64,000 bases of DNA from Dipteris shenzhenensis (lineage: Eukaryota; Polypodiophyta; Polypodiopsida; Gleicheniales): the NCBI GenBank assembly GCA_047967505.1, contig CM106540.1; one strand, written 5' to 3'. Shown in pieces: positions 31,700 to 43,423 of this stretch; the first letter of the stretch is position 1, and every line of letters starts with the position of its first letter. Position numbers and translations under genes: made by a program. The notes under the pieces were generated by a model. It was not told the DNA's origin and searched no databases. It was given only the letters and a program-made list of their open reading frames with translations.

Positions 31700-33946
31700 T
31701 TGTGTAGTAGTGTAGCTTGGATATGAAAAGGTTACATATGGTTGCATCTGTCTCATGGTAGTAGTGAAGCTAGATCTCTATGCCTTCTCTTAAGCCCCAC
31801 CCACCAAGGAATTGGTTTCTAGCCCCTATGCGCACAAGGTGATGGAACTAGATGAGACCACTTATAAGGTCAAGTTCTTGAACTCTTTTGAAGAGAGAGG
31901 TACCTAACGGGTTTTTTCTTTCCTACATAAGAAGCATGGCTATTTGATTTAAAGTCCACTCTATGCATGTACATAGTCAGAACCATTGATAAAACTTTAT
32001 TTAAACTCCACGATAATTAGATTTTTTACTCTCTTTTTTGCATGAATTTTGTAAGGTCCTATGCTCTAATAAGAAGAGCCTAAGAAAAGCTAGATGGGAC
32101 CACTTTTGAGGCTAGGATTTTATACCATGTGCAATATGTTGTGAGCAAGTTGTATTAACATGTAGATATTATATTTGGATTTACAAACTTTCACACAACT
32201 TTTTGTGAAATGGAGGTTTTTACTAGCAATAAGTATAAGCATGCATTAACGGTGAAACAACGCAAGCAAGTTAACCATGCACTTAGAGAGCAAATGCTAG
32301 ACAAATGGAGACCATAATAGATCAGAGCACTGATAGGTTGAGTAATTTCAAGGCGAAGGACTTACATGACAAAAAGAGCATGCTAGAACAAGATGTCAAA
32401 ACCCATGAGCTTGTCAACATTGTGAATTGGGATTATGATGCATTGCTTTGGGTTGAATCCCAAATTGGTGATGCTCACACACGATTTAAGCAAATGTGTG
32501 GTACAAGACTAGGATTTGCCAATGATGTTAGTGCATCACAAATGGAACGATGGGATGGATTATGGGCTATGCATAAAAGTAAGGTCCTACGGTCTGATAA
32601 GAAGAACCTTAGAATTGAAATCTGGAAAAAGAAGTTAGCCTTAAAGTTTGGGATGGTAGGAGGCATTTCTCTAAGGAGTAGTAATGAAAGGAAGGGTTCT
32701 TAGAGATGACATGAAAAAGATACAACAACGAGCTAGCCATGTAAGAAATGTTAATTTTATGACATTTATCACTGAGAAAGAGATCCTTGTAGGTGAAAAG
32801 ATTGGATCTCGAACATATGGGTCTATTTATCAAGTCCGTCTCATAGGCTGTCATAGTTTCTTGCAACACATGTGGTATGCTGGCAAGCAGTACAAGGGAA
32901 ATGCTAGTGATCGTAGACAAGAAGCATGAAGAGAGTGGGGCATGCAAATAAGACACCCTATTCTTGCTCGTGTTATTGTTGCTACTCTAGAGGAGCCTCT
33001 TTGGACCATCACAATGGTGGGAGCTTTTCTCAAATTTTCCTTCAGTTACCATTTCATGAAGGGTCCTTCAGGCGTTACTTTGATATGCATTTGAAGGGAG
33101 GAGTAGAGAAGAGAGCACATGCAGAAGGCAAGCTAGAGGATGCAATCAAAGGATTTGGAGATGTTGTGCACACAATTAACTTCTTTTGTGCCAATGTACA
33201 CCATTTGATCCATGCTCTGCTGGCTGGAGTAGCATGCTTGCATGAGGCCCGATGGTTCCATATAGACATGCACCCTGGCAACATCTTGCTTGATTTTACA
33301 CCAAACGGTGCATCTCAAATTGGAATCATTGATTGGGGAATGGCACAAGAAATTTCAAAGGATCGTAGAAAGGCCTTTAAGAAAATGAAGAGGCTAAAGG
33401 ATTAGGATTTACAAGAAGCTTACCTTACATCAATATTTTTCCGTACTTCAATGGAGTGAGTATTGGAGATATGATGATGCTGCTACCCTTTGAGAAAGTG
33501 ACATTTAGAAAGCAAGTGTTATGTTTGAAAGGAAATGGAGTCATTAGGAGAGAACCAGATCCAGTACTTGGTGATACATAGATTACTAGATTAAAGGCAT
33601 TTGTGGAGGCTACCTCGGACATCATACATGCAATGGTTGATGCGTTAGCAACTGTACATCGAGCAAGCATTATACATTGTGATCCTTACCCTTTCAATGT
33701 GATGCTTGATTTTACCAAGGATCATTGTCCACAAGTTGGCATTATTGATTGGGGGCTATTGCTTTGGTCTGGTGAATCAAGAGAAGTTGTTAATTTTCTG
33801 AAGAACACTTTAGATATGGATGATGCGACTTATAAGATTAAGAAGGGTGTGGCAATAAGATGCAATAGACTTCATCCTTGGCAAGCTTCAGAGATAATAG
33901 ACCTTGATAACAACAATGCATATAGTAAAGAGCCAAATGTCTATGC
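31700..33946 (+). pseudogene. Decayed protein-kinase-like gene with two C-lobes
   Basis: The N-terminal part (32240-32710) encodes KHALTVKQRKQVNHALREQM and a helical region without known family. A glycine-loop-like motif, VGEKIGSRTYGSIYQV, follows (about 32785-32835), with a possible VAIK-equivalent AGKQYKG. A catalytic loop, HIDMHPGNILLDF, and metal-binding IIDWG lie at 33258-33345. A second catalytic loop, IHCDPYPFNVMLDF, and IIDWGLLLW lie at 33672-33770. HxDxxxxN is kept in both, and the usual DFG is DWG. Stops and frameshifts at about 32700, 32930 and 33405 make it non-functional. Two C-lobes could mean a tandem-kinase ancestor or a local duplication. A CACTA end truncates it at 33947. 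Confidence 0.6.
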
Positions 33947-34187
33947 CACTACAAGGCATAGGTCCTTTTTCGATGAAAATAACGACCCTTTTTACACTAA
34001 AAAGCTTTTTTTTGAGAGGCGCGAAGGTCATTATTTACGTCGCGATAAGCATCGAAAAAGAATGGTCGCTATATAATCGTCGCTATATAGCGACGTTGGT
34101 AAACATTGCTATTTAGCGATAGCATTAATCATCATTATATAGCGACACTGGTAAATGTCACTATATAGCGACGATTAACAGAAGCTT

Positions 34188-34246
34188 AAAAAAAACATTA
34201 GTGGGGCTAAACAGGGCCTATTTAGCCCCACTAATGTTTTTTATTT
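34188..34246. repeat. Subterminal hairpin (CACTA element 1, left)
   Basis: The 21-bp arm AAAACATTAGTGGGGCTAAA pairs with TTTAGCCCCACTAATGTTTT around a loop of about 9 bases. The same hairpin recurs at 35786-35853 and 45699-45762. Confidence 0.85.
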
Positions 34247-35785
34247 AGTAATTACAAAAGAATGTTTTTTATTACAAAATTTTCCTTGTGAAAAGGGTAA
34301 TACAAAATCGCTCAAATGAACCGAGCGACAGAAGCATATACATGTCGAAGATATACAACATTGTTTGTTACAAAATTACCCTTTCGAAAAGGGTGATACA
34401 AAATTGCTCAAACGAGCCGATATACAAAAGCATATACATGGTGAAGTATATTCAAACTATTACTACTACTACTACTATTGCTCATCCGAATCATCGTCGT
34501 CCTCCTCGTCTTAGCCCTCGTGAGCTACTGTGCCTGATCCTTGGCCCTCATGAGCTACTGCACGTAATCCTTATCCCTTGTCAGCTGCGCCTGATCCCTA
34601 GCCCTCGTCGAAGCCGTGTAAGCCTAATCCCTCATCATCATCACCGCTCACCTTCGCTGATGGGACATTCGAACTTGCACTCTAAGAGTAAAACCATATT
34701 AATTGGAAAATAGATTGGAACTTAAAGAATAAAACAGTTTGAAAAGTGAGATTACAAGTAGGAGTAGACTTATACCATGCCATCAGCCACCTTAACCCAA
34801 TCGACCGTCGCCCCAAGTGCCTCCTGGTCAATAAACCACGGCTTTGTTCCTACATGAAAGGTGCATCTCGTCTTTGAGTCTGTAAAAAGGTGACCCATCG
34901 CAGCTTGCTGTGAATCTAATTTACGAGAGTTAGATAAAGTGCATGCAATATGTAGTAAAACAAATAGAACAATACATTAAATGAGAAGAAGTAGACTTAC
35001 CACGGTTGCCTCGAACGCCAACCGTCCACTTGCACCAAAGTGCGAAGTACCTACGCAGTCCAACCATCTCCTCACAGCCCTCCTTTGACCCTCCTCTGAC
35101 CCTCGAACATTTTGGGATGGTCCCTGTTCTGCTTCTTGAAAAATTTTCAATTAGCTCTGTCTACCTAGCTGGGTTTAGCCCTCCCCTTTGCGATCGAAGT
35201 ACACAAGGTTGACCTACGATGCTTCAAGACCAAACCCATGCGCTCTCGCATGTAATTCTCATTGAACTCCCAATTTGGGAGGTTAGGGTATTGCCTTTTC
35301 AATTTATCAATAACTGCCTATTTCTTTTGGTCATCTTGGTACTGCCAGTCAGTAGCCATGCCACTCCTGAAGTGCTGGCTCATCAACCGCCTCATGGTGG
35401 CCATCACTGCTTTGCCCTTTTTATCTTCTATTATCTCTCTAGCAATCGTGAATTGATAGGAGACTCATGGTAGTGGCAGACTCAGAGCGGGTGGTGTTAT
35501 TGCGAGCGTTTCCGGAGCGAGGATTCCGGAGCGAGGAGTAGCAGTGGGAGTAGGAGAGGGAAAGGGACCTGACTGGTACTGAGTCTCAGGACCAAGTGGA
35601 GACTTGTAGGGATGTGAGTGTGCTCACTCGTCTACATCTCCCAAGTCAGCACAACATAAGCGACCCCTCCTACTCTTCCTTCCCTTATGTCATTTCATAA
35701 TTTTCACAAGTGATTAATTGCATGCCCGTAATTTCTTGAGTTTGAATTTCATAATTATCTCAAAACATTCTTTTATAATTACTAA

Positions 35786-35853
35786 AAAAAAAACATTAGT
35801 GGGGCAAAACAAGGCTTGTTGTGGCCCTGTTTAGCCCCACTAATGTTTTTTTA
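35786..35853. repeat. Subterminal hairpin (CACTA element 1, right)
   Basis: The arms AAACATTAGTGGGGCAAAAC and TTTAGCCCCACTAATGTTTT enclose a loop with AAGGCTTGTTGTGGCC. It mirrors 34188-34246 near the other element end. Confidence 0.85.
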
Positions 35854-36093
35854 AAGCTTCTCATAAACGTCGCTATATAGCGACGATTAACAGTGTCACT
35901 ATATAGTGATGTTTACAAGTGTCACTATATAACAACATTTACCAGTGTCGCTATATAGAGACGCTTATATAGCGACCGTTCTTTTTCGACACTTATAGCA
36001 ACGTAAATACCAACCTTTGTGTCCATAAAAAAAAACCTTTTAGTATAGAAAAGGTCGATATTTTTGTCAGAAAAGGGCCTATGCCTTGTAATG

Positions 36094-36510
36094 AACTTAG
36101 GGCCCAAAATTGAATTATGTCCACTCCAAAATATATTGCTCAAACTTGCAATAATAAAGAAATACAAAATTGGCACATGGCCATAAATAATGCACTTTGC
36201 GACACCTCAATCGGTACCCTCACACTAACTCCAATCCTTGCTATGAGTTCCATCACCTGTTCTCAAGCTGCCAATTACATTAGTTATTAACAATCAATTG
36301 AACGAATCACCGAATCAACTGATCCTAACATAACCGCGCTCAAAGCATAATAATCAAGCACAACACCAATAACACTAGCGACATCAGTATTAACATGGAA
36401 TCACCCACAATACCAACCGTCTAGCATGGCAAAACACATGCTAGTCAGGCATCCCCAACTAACCACACAAAGTATCCACTAGGACCCCCACCGCGTCCGA
36501 TGCACTCCTA
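36094..36510 (-). repeat. Partial LTR copy of the local gypsy element
   Basis: It matches 37795-38222 and 44620-45030 in the same orientation (shared TTGCTCAAACTTGCAATAAT, CATTAGTTATTAACAATCAA and GTATCCACTAGGA). It lacks the outer end and is joined at about 36510 to the inner end of another LTR copy. Confidence 0.65.
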
Positions 36511-38301
36511 TTCGTTTCAAATTGCCTCCTTGATTTGAGCATTCAGATTTGGTTGTGGTCTTCTCCTTGTTGGGTGTCATAGCTTGCTAAATTTTCCTTG
36601 ATTTTTTCTTTTTTGGGCTTAAAAGGGCCTTTTGAACCTTGGGGTTCTCTCTGTAAATATAGACCCTTGAGTCTATTCTTTTACCCTACTTTGTATGTAG
36701 TCAAAGAAGTCTTTGACTTGGTTTTGTATGATCTCAAGTCCCCCCAAGTCTTCTCAATGCTAATGATTGATTTTTTTGAGGGTAGTGAGCACTGAGGAGT
36801 GAGGACCTACTGCTGCCTGACAGTTGCTGGGTAGGACCTCTGGAGTCTGTGCACTCGACGCGATGGCTGCTTGTGAGAATCAGACTAGTGGACTGTCTAT
36901 GCAGGCGCACAAAGTGGAATCGACTCCCAAGGTCAAGACAACTGGCTACACGGTAGCTGGGCGGGCTGGTTGTAGCTGTATAGCTTTGGGATTGGTCATT
37001 GCTTTGATGAGAAGGTCCATAGATGGGTGCACGGAGGTGCAGTCCCTAGATGTCAAAGGCTACTCCGGAATCCATGAGGGCATGGCACTATGGCAGCACT
37101 GGTAGGGCAAAAATGGTTACTGTGGGTGTGATATGCAACTATGAGTAGTTCATGGGGGCATGATAGCCAAGGGGTCTTAATGGGCATGAACTCTAGGATA
37201 CATTGCACAGCACATGCAATGGTGGAGCGCACGACGATTGTCTCGAGCCTGATGCTCCCAAATCCCCAATGGATTGTGCACTTTAGTTTAATGCAAGGAC
37301 CTAAGCAGAGATATATATAAAGGCATTGGTGTTGAGGAGGCAAGGAGTTGAAGGCTTTATAGTAGAACTCCTTGGAGTCTTGGACTATGAAAGAGATGCA
37401 ACCAACAAGGCTTGTTTGGCTCCAAAACACACGTACGGGCACATCCCTCGATGCGAACTCCCTAGCTCTGATTCTGCACACGAGTCAAGTGGTACTCTTG
37501 ACTCTAGATTCCAATCTCTTTCCCTAGGCTTCTCCTTCTTCCTCCACAAGAGTGTGACCAAAGCTCTAATTCCACTGAAACCAAAAAGTAAACTCTTCCA
37601 CACCAAATTCACCACTTAATCAATTGGAGAAGAAGAACACAAATCACATCATGAAAGTGATAGCAAACTGGGTACAATCTCCCCCCCCTATATGAATGGC
37701 TCACGCTTCCTCATCTAGAGTATTTATGATATTTCATAAAAGCACAAGGAGCCAAAATTATCCCTCTCTTCCAAAATGAGGGATTTGCTTTACATAGCCA
37801 TCTTTAGGCCCAAATTTGAATTATGTCCACTCCAAAATATATTGCTCAAACTTGCAATGATAAAGAAATACAAAATTGGCCGATGGCCATAAATTATGTA
37901 TTGTGCGACACCTCGATCGGTACCCTTGCACTAACTCCAATCCTCACTGTGAGTTCCATCGCCTGTACTCAAGCCGCCAATTGTAACATTAGTTATTAAC
38001 AATCAATTGAACAAATCACTGAATCAATCGATCCCAACATAACCGTGCTCAAAGTACAATACTCAAGCACAACACCAATAACACTAGTGACATTAGTATT
38101 AACATGGAATCACCCTTAATATTGACCATCTAGCATGGCAAAAACACAAGCTAGTTAGGCATCCCCAACTAACCACACAAAGTATCCACTAGGAGCCCCA
38201 CCGCATCCGGTGCACTCCTATGGAGTACTTTGCCATAGTCACACTCGACTAAAATAATAATGTCCAAAACAAGATATACTAGAAATATAATTTCCATAAC
38301 A
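36511..38301 (-). repeat. Gypsy 3' LTR, long and degenerate
   Basis: Its outer part (37640-38301) aligns well with 44450-45122 and its inner part (36516-36720) aligns loosely with 43424-43640. Read on the minus strand, the LTR would start TGTTATGGAAATTATATTTC at 38301. Open frames such as 36824-37105 and 37326-37619 sit inside this non-coding LTR and have no known motif. Confidence 0.55.
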
Positions 38302-38394
38302 GAAAGCCAGCACCACCAGGTAGTAATTACCATGAAGCCTATTGCTTGCATAAATAGGCAACATGGGCCTCTTTGCGAATATGATAAAGACTAC

Positions 38395-38740
38395 CCAAAG
38401 CATCCCATGCATCATACAAATGTATGGGGTTATGCCCAGACCCACAGCATTAATGGTTCACTTTACTACTTGACTTTTCATTGACGACTACAGTAGATAT
38501 TGTTGGGTCTACTTTTTTAAAGAAAAGTCTGAAGACTTTTCCAGATTTCAAGAATTCAAAGCCATAGTAGAAAACCAGACAGGCAAAAAGATCAAAGTCA
38601 TGAGATCAAATAGAGGAGGTGAATATATGTCTTCAACATTCATGAACTTTTGCAGAAATCACGGCATTCAAAGACAATTCACATGTGCAGATACTCCTCA
38701 GCAGAATGCAAGAGCTGAAACAGAACATGACGACCCGTGC
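38395..38740 (+). pseudogene. Copia integrase fragment
   Basis: Nearly the same sequence as 20790-21090 of the nested copia element: [20 protein letters not shown], then frameshifted equivalents of [16 protein letters not shown], and finally [22 protein letters not shown] and TPQQNARAE. These are parts of the copia integrase core. Frameshifts and stops near 38480 inactivate it. It sits between the gypsy 3' LTR and the truncated gypsy integrase, in opposite orientation to the gypsy gene. Confidence 0.85.
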
Positions 38741-39553
38741 ACCACTCGTGAAACAAAGCCAATAATAACCGTGAAAATTCGATCTTTTTGGGGAATTTCT
38801 TCTAATTTTCATTTGTTAAAGATGATCGTCTCGCTAAGCCCTTCCAAAGGTCAGGCCAAAAAGTGTCCCTTTTGTCGTGTGGCTCCTCCCCCATATCCAG
38901 CAAGCTGTACATTTATTCATCAAGCATATCTTTGTTCATCATGGCTTGCCAAAGATTATAGTGTCTGTGTCTCCTGAAACAAAGGAGAAATGGCTTGGGC
39001 AGACAATGTCAAAGATATTGTCAATCAGAAGGACCAACATGGCTCCAACAGTTGAAAGTAGAGCAGAAGCAATGCACGATCATCCCGATTCGAGAAGTCT
39101 TTGGGCTTCAACAGAATGCAAGAAAATGAGAGACAGCCTAAGTGTGGAAATTGTTGCTGCAGAGATGACATTTTGGCACAAAAATACGAGAGTTTCTCCA
39201 AATAGAAAGAACATCTGTAAGAAGCGGACAGGATGAAAGGTGTTTGAGGAGCACATCATACACATGCTACATACAACGCAGGTTAGTGGTTCCTAAACCA
39301 GCCCGGTGGTTGTTTGTGACTGAGCTTTGGGATAGTTTACTTGTTTCTTTTCTTAAACTAGGCTTGGTGTACTAAAAGTGATTGTCCTAAACCAGCCCAG
39401 TGGTTGGAACATCATGCAACTGTAATAATAACAATTCATAACAAAAATCATAACAACCCTACCAACACCTCGGGAGATGCATGCCCAAGAGGCAATGCTC
39501 TCTAACCTGAGAAATGGCCTACATAAAGTGAAAGGGGTGCATGTGCAACTTAG
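38741..39553. other. Junk junction with a possible gypsy integrase scrap
   Basis: 38880-38970 plus encodes [17 protein letters not shown], resembling part of a Ty3/gypsy integrase core, followed by a frame to 39236 (EKWLGQTMSKIL...) with no known motif. A 25-base CTAAACCAGCC(C/A)(G/A)GTGGTTG unit occurs twice (about 39294 and 39390). No gene is supported. Confidence 0.35.
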
Positions 39554-39554
39554 A

Positions 39555-41425
39555 TCAACTAGTTGCAAAGAGGGCTACATTAGCTGCTGTAGTAGGAAAG
39601 CTTGTTATGAAATCCATGGATATTTGTTCCCAAGGTTGCATAGGAATAGGCGAAGGCATTAGAAATACTGGGGTCTTTCCTTTATAACTCGTGATCTTTT
39701 GACAAGTGATGTATTTGGCAACAACCTTAGCCACATTTTTTCTTATAGTCGGCCAATGAAGTTCCCTTGCTATCACTTGTAAAGTGGTAGTCACTCCCCA
39801 ATGTCCCATATATGGTGGTTGGTGCATTTCTTCCATTACAATTTGTCTAAAGGGTCGAGTGATGCATAATTTCTTTTGATAAAAGAGGTATCTATCATTG
39901 CATGAATAGTTCAACATAGGATTCCAATTATTATTCTCTAATTTGTTCCATAGATAGGAAAAGTCTAGATCCTCTTGATAAGAATTCTTCATACCTTTGA
40001 AAGGGTGGGTCTGTACAGCAGTGATGTGATTAATACTTGGCTTTCTGGTAAGAGCATCAACTACATTTTCTTTTCCAGGTTGATACTGAATCATGGGCTG
40101 AAAACTTTGTATAAATGATGCCCACTTGTCCCTATTGGATATTAGTGGCTGAGTCAACAAATGCTTAATACTTTGCTGATCAGTTTTGATAACAAACTCA
40201 ACTCCCATCAAGTAATGTTTCCACATTCGTAAGGCATGCACAATAATGGTTGATTCTTTATCATATGTGCTATAATTGCATTCCACTGGTTTTAATTTTT
40301 GGCTCTCATATGCTATTAGATGTCCATCTTACATAAGTACAGCTCCAATTCTATATCCACTAGCATCGATTACAACTGCCAAGAATGGTCTAGAGAAAGC
40401 GGGTAGTTGCAATATAGGAGCTTGTGTGAGAGATTCTTTCAAAGCTGTAAAAGATTTATCTTGACTCTTGGTCCATAAGAAATGCTTAGCTTTTCTAAGA
40501 AGGTCTGTCAATGGATGTGCAATGTATGCAAAATTCTTGACAAACGTTCTGTAAAAGCTACACAATCTCAAGAATGATCTTAATTCATGTATATCTCGGG
40601 GTTTAGGCCATGTGACTATGCATTCAATCTTCTTTGGATCCACTCGAATCCCATCGATGGATACAATGTGACCCAAATACTCTATTTGATCTTGAAAGAA
40701 ACTACTCTTTTCAGGATTTATGTACAATTGATTTTCTTTCAAGAGTGCAAAGACTAGCTTCAGATGTTCCTTATGCTCCTCAATGTCTTTGCTAAACACC
40801 AGAATATCATCGAAAAATACTACCACACAATCTTGGTGTTTAAGAAAGATTCGGTTCATCATTCTACTAAAAGTAACTGGAGCATTAGTTAGCCCAAAAG
40901 GCATAACTAGGAATTCATAATGTCCCATTTTGCGTTCTAAAGGTAGTCTTGTATATATCCTCTTCTACCATACAAACTTGATGATAGTCGCATTTGAGAT
41001 CTATCTTACTGAAGACCTTGGCCCCTTTCAATTTGTCCAAAAGATCATCAATCCTAGGGATTGGATATTTGTTCTTCACTGTGATTTTGTTTAGTGCATG
41101 ATAGTCTATGCACATTCGATAGGTTCCATTTTTCTTTTTGACTAATAAGATAGGTGCTCCATAAGGAGAACTACTGGGTCTTTTCAATCCTATCTCTATC
41201 AGTTCCTCCACTTACTTTTGAATTTCCTTTTGCTCTAGCTGGTTGATTCTATAAGGAGCTTTGCAAGGTGGAGTATTGCTCGGTAGGATTTCTATCTTAT
41301 GATCTTCAGGTCGAGAACATGGCAGTTCAGGTGGTAGATCTTCTAAGAAACAATTAGAAAATTGAGAAAGAAACTTTTGGTGTGTAGGCTTAGTGTTTGG
41401 CTGAGTAGCCATTAGTGTATTCACC
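39555..41425 (-). pseudogene. Ty3/gypsy reverse transcriptase, RNase H and integrase N-terminus
   Basis: RT on the minus strand: EDHKIEILPSNTPPCKAPYR (about 41310), [40 protein letters not shown], then the palm motif VVVFFDDILVFS (about 40810, FFDD in place of the usual YLDD) and EYLGHIVSIDGIRVDP. RNase H follows (VIDASGYRIGAVLM; STYDKESTIIVHALRMWKHYL; IKTDQQSIKHLLTQ). The integrase H2C2 region is HQPPYMGHWGVTTTLQVIARE...CQKITSYKGK. The frame ends in DFITSFPTTAANVALFATS at 39555, so the DDE core is lost. A TAG between EIQK and VEEL (about 41212) and frame breaks at about 40920 and 40325 inactivate it. Confidence 0.9.
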
Positions 41426-41672
41426 CTCGGGGGGGTCACTCATCATATGTAACTCTATCACGTGAGTTCAACAAAAGGATATTTTTTATTTCTAAAATTT
41501 ACAGAAATAAATATACATAAGGGACTATTTTAAATAGTTTTGGAAAAAAATTACAGATTTGTTTAGAAAAGGGGTACATTTTATTAATGAAAAATTTTAC
41601 AGATAAGGGATTTTAAATATAGGCCTTGAACGCACGTGATATAGAGGGTTTGTACATAGTGACCCCCCTGAG
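41426..41672 (-). mobile_element. 247-bp MITE, copy 2, inside gypsy pol
   Basis: The left terminus is CTCGGGGGGGTCACTCATCA and the right terminus ACATAGTGACCCCCCTGAG. It has exactly the same length (247 bp) as 31043-31289 but is inverted relative to it. It is flanked by perfect 8-bp duplications, TATTCACC, at 41418-41425 and 41673-41680. The interrupted gypsy protein reads ...YLILVNT | LMATQPN... across the site, which proves the insertion. Confidence 0.93.
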
Positions 41673-41680
41673 TATTCACC

Positions 41681-43142
41681 AAAATCAGATATGTCTTTTC
41701 ACATTTCCTAATTGCTCTCTTAGCTTGTGTGTGGTTGAGTAAAGGATTGATCTCAAGTTCATAGAGCTTTTTAGACATATTTCTTGTTTGTCCTCCACAT
41801 CTGATGTGAAGCATAATCTATCTTAGGATTATATTGATGTCTCCATGACATTCCTAAGATGATATCAACTCCCTATAAGGGTGCCACTAAAAAGTCTCAT
41901 CTATACTTGTATGGTTTGATTGAAATTTCAAGATTCTTGACTTCTCTAGTGCAATTATACTTTGTCTTGGTAAAAGTAGCTTTGACCTTATAGTTAGATG
42001 GGAATGACTCCAGGTTTAGCTTTGCTAAGGCTCTTTTTGAAATGAAATCATGTGTACTACCATCGTCATGTAGAATAACAACCTCTTTTCCATTAATGAA
42101 ACCTTCCATTTTCAGAAGAGCATGACAATTGTACTTACCTCCCTCTTGCTTGGATACTTCGTCGTCGATCATGTGCACTTTTTCCATCAGGATATTCTTT
42201 CTTTTGGGACATTCAGTAGCTATATGTCCCACCTTCTTGCACCTGAAACACCTTATTTCTTTCTTCGAAAAATTTTCACCATTCGGCTTCAAAGAAGAAT
42301 CTGTCTTCTGTGGAACAAAACCATTTTCAAATTTAAAGAAGGGCTTTTTATCAAACCTCTTTTTCTTATGGAAGGGTACAAGCCCTTCCAAATCTTTCCC
42401 TTCCTTTGGGATCCCATTTTTCCTCTCACAATTCATTGCAAGAGAAATTGTAGAGTTTAGTAAGCGAGGACGAAACATGTTAATCTCAGCTCTCAACCTA
42501 GATTTTAGACCTACCACATACTTCCATCGTTGATCTCGCTCATTCACTTTTTCTAAGGACTGCCATTGGGTCAACGTTTGCCAAAACCTATCAGTATATG
42601 TGGAGATCATTTCTTTATCAAATTGCCTGAAAGTATCCCACTCTTGTCTGGTTTTTGATTTGAAGTGTGAGGGAATAAAATCTCTCTTGATGGGATTTTT
42701 AAAAGACTTCCAAGATTTTGGTCGCCTTTTACTATGCTTAGTGATGTTCCACCAAAGTGCAGCACTCTCAACTAAATGATTTGCAGCACATTTAATCTTA
42801 TCTTTTTTAGAGAATTTCTACCCTGAAAAGTAATCATCTAGCTGACTGACAAGACAGTGCATGCTTCTTTCTTTCCATCTAAATTTTGAAATGAGAATGC
42901 TTTTCTACTTATCTTACTCTCCTTTCTCGAATTATGTGCTCTCAGTGTGGCTTTGATTGTCCTGCTAATATGATCATCGTCCGAATCATCGTCGGATGAC
43001 CCATCATCACATGAATACCTCTTCCTTTTCTTACCATTGATTTTCTTTTCCAATCTCTCCCTATGATCATGCTCATTGGCCAACTGTGCCTGAAGTGCAT
43101 CTAACTGCACTTGTAGCGTGGGTGCTTGTGGTTGATTCACCA
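41681..43142 (-). pseudogene. Ty3/gypsy gag and protease
   Basis: The minus-strand ATG at 43142 begins MVNQPQAPTLQVQLDALQAQ, then a basic/acidic region (KRKRYSCDDGSSDDDSDDDH). The capsid-like segment (FWQTLTQWQSLEKVNERDQR, about 42590) is followed by a zinc knuckle, CFRCKKVGHIATEC (about 42250-42205). The protease-like site HDDGSTHDFISKRALAKLNL lies near 42070-42010, with the flap/second strand GVDIILGMSWR at about 41860. Stops near 42840 and 41895 and a frame break around 42610-42840 show decay. It continues into the RT segment past the nested MITE. Confidence 0.85.
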
Positions 43143-43423
43143 TGATAAAGCAATAATTACAAATAAAGCAGAGCGGAGGCAAATAAGGATAATAAGTGTA
43201 TGAGAATTAAATGGATGAAATAAAGTGTGATTCGAGTGTATGGTAAGAAATGGATGGTAGAAGATACTAAGTGTATGAAATATAAAGCAAAAGAAATCAA
43301 TTATCTTACTCTTTGATCGGACGTAGAAAAGAATAGACTGGGAGATATGTGACTGATCATGTCACTTGTAGTCATCTTTGCACTCGACCGTTGTCCAATT
43401 AATTGAACGGTGATTTCGTAGTT
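43143..43423. other. Gypsy 5' leader
   Basis: The region between the gag start and the inner LTR edge. I found no convincing primer-binding site. Confidence 0.35.

Larger units (their letters stand above)
33947..36093. mobile_element. CACTA element 1 (non-autonomous, internally deleted)
   Basis: The termini are CACTACAAGGCATAGGTCC (33947) and the reverse of CATTACAAGGCATAGGCCC (ending at 36093). Subterminal regions hold several copies of the palindrome GTCGCTATATAGCGAC. The interior (34440-35690) is homologous to the Ptta-type gene region at 57345-58500 but ends abruptly at about 35690, so most of the gene is deleted. No 3-bp TSD is seen (TGC versus AAC), and the two flanks belong to different sequences (kinase relic, LTR), so a rearrangement has happened. 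Confidence 0.8.

Noticed and set aside
36824-37619. Protein-coding frames between 36.8 and 37.6 kb
   Set aside because: They lie within LTR sequence that is repeated at 43.4-45.1 kb without keeping the frame.
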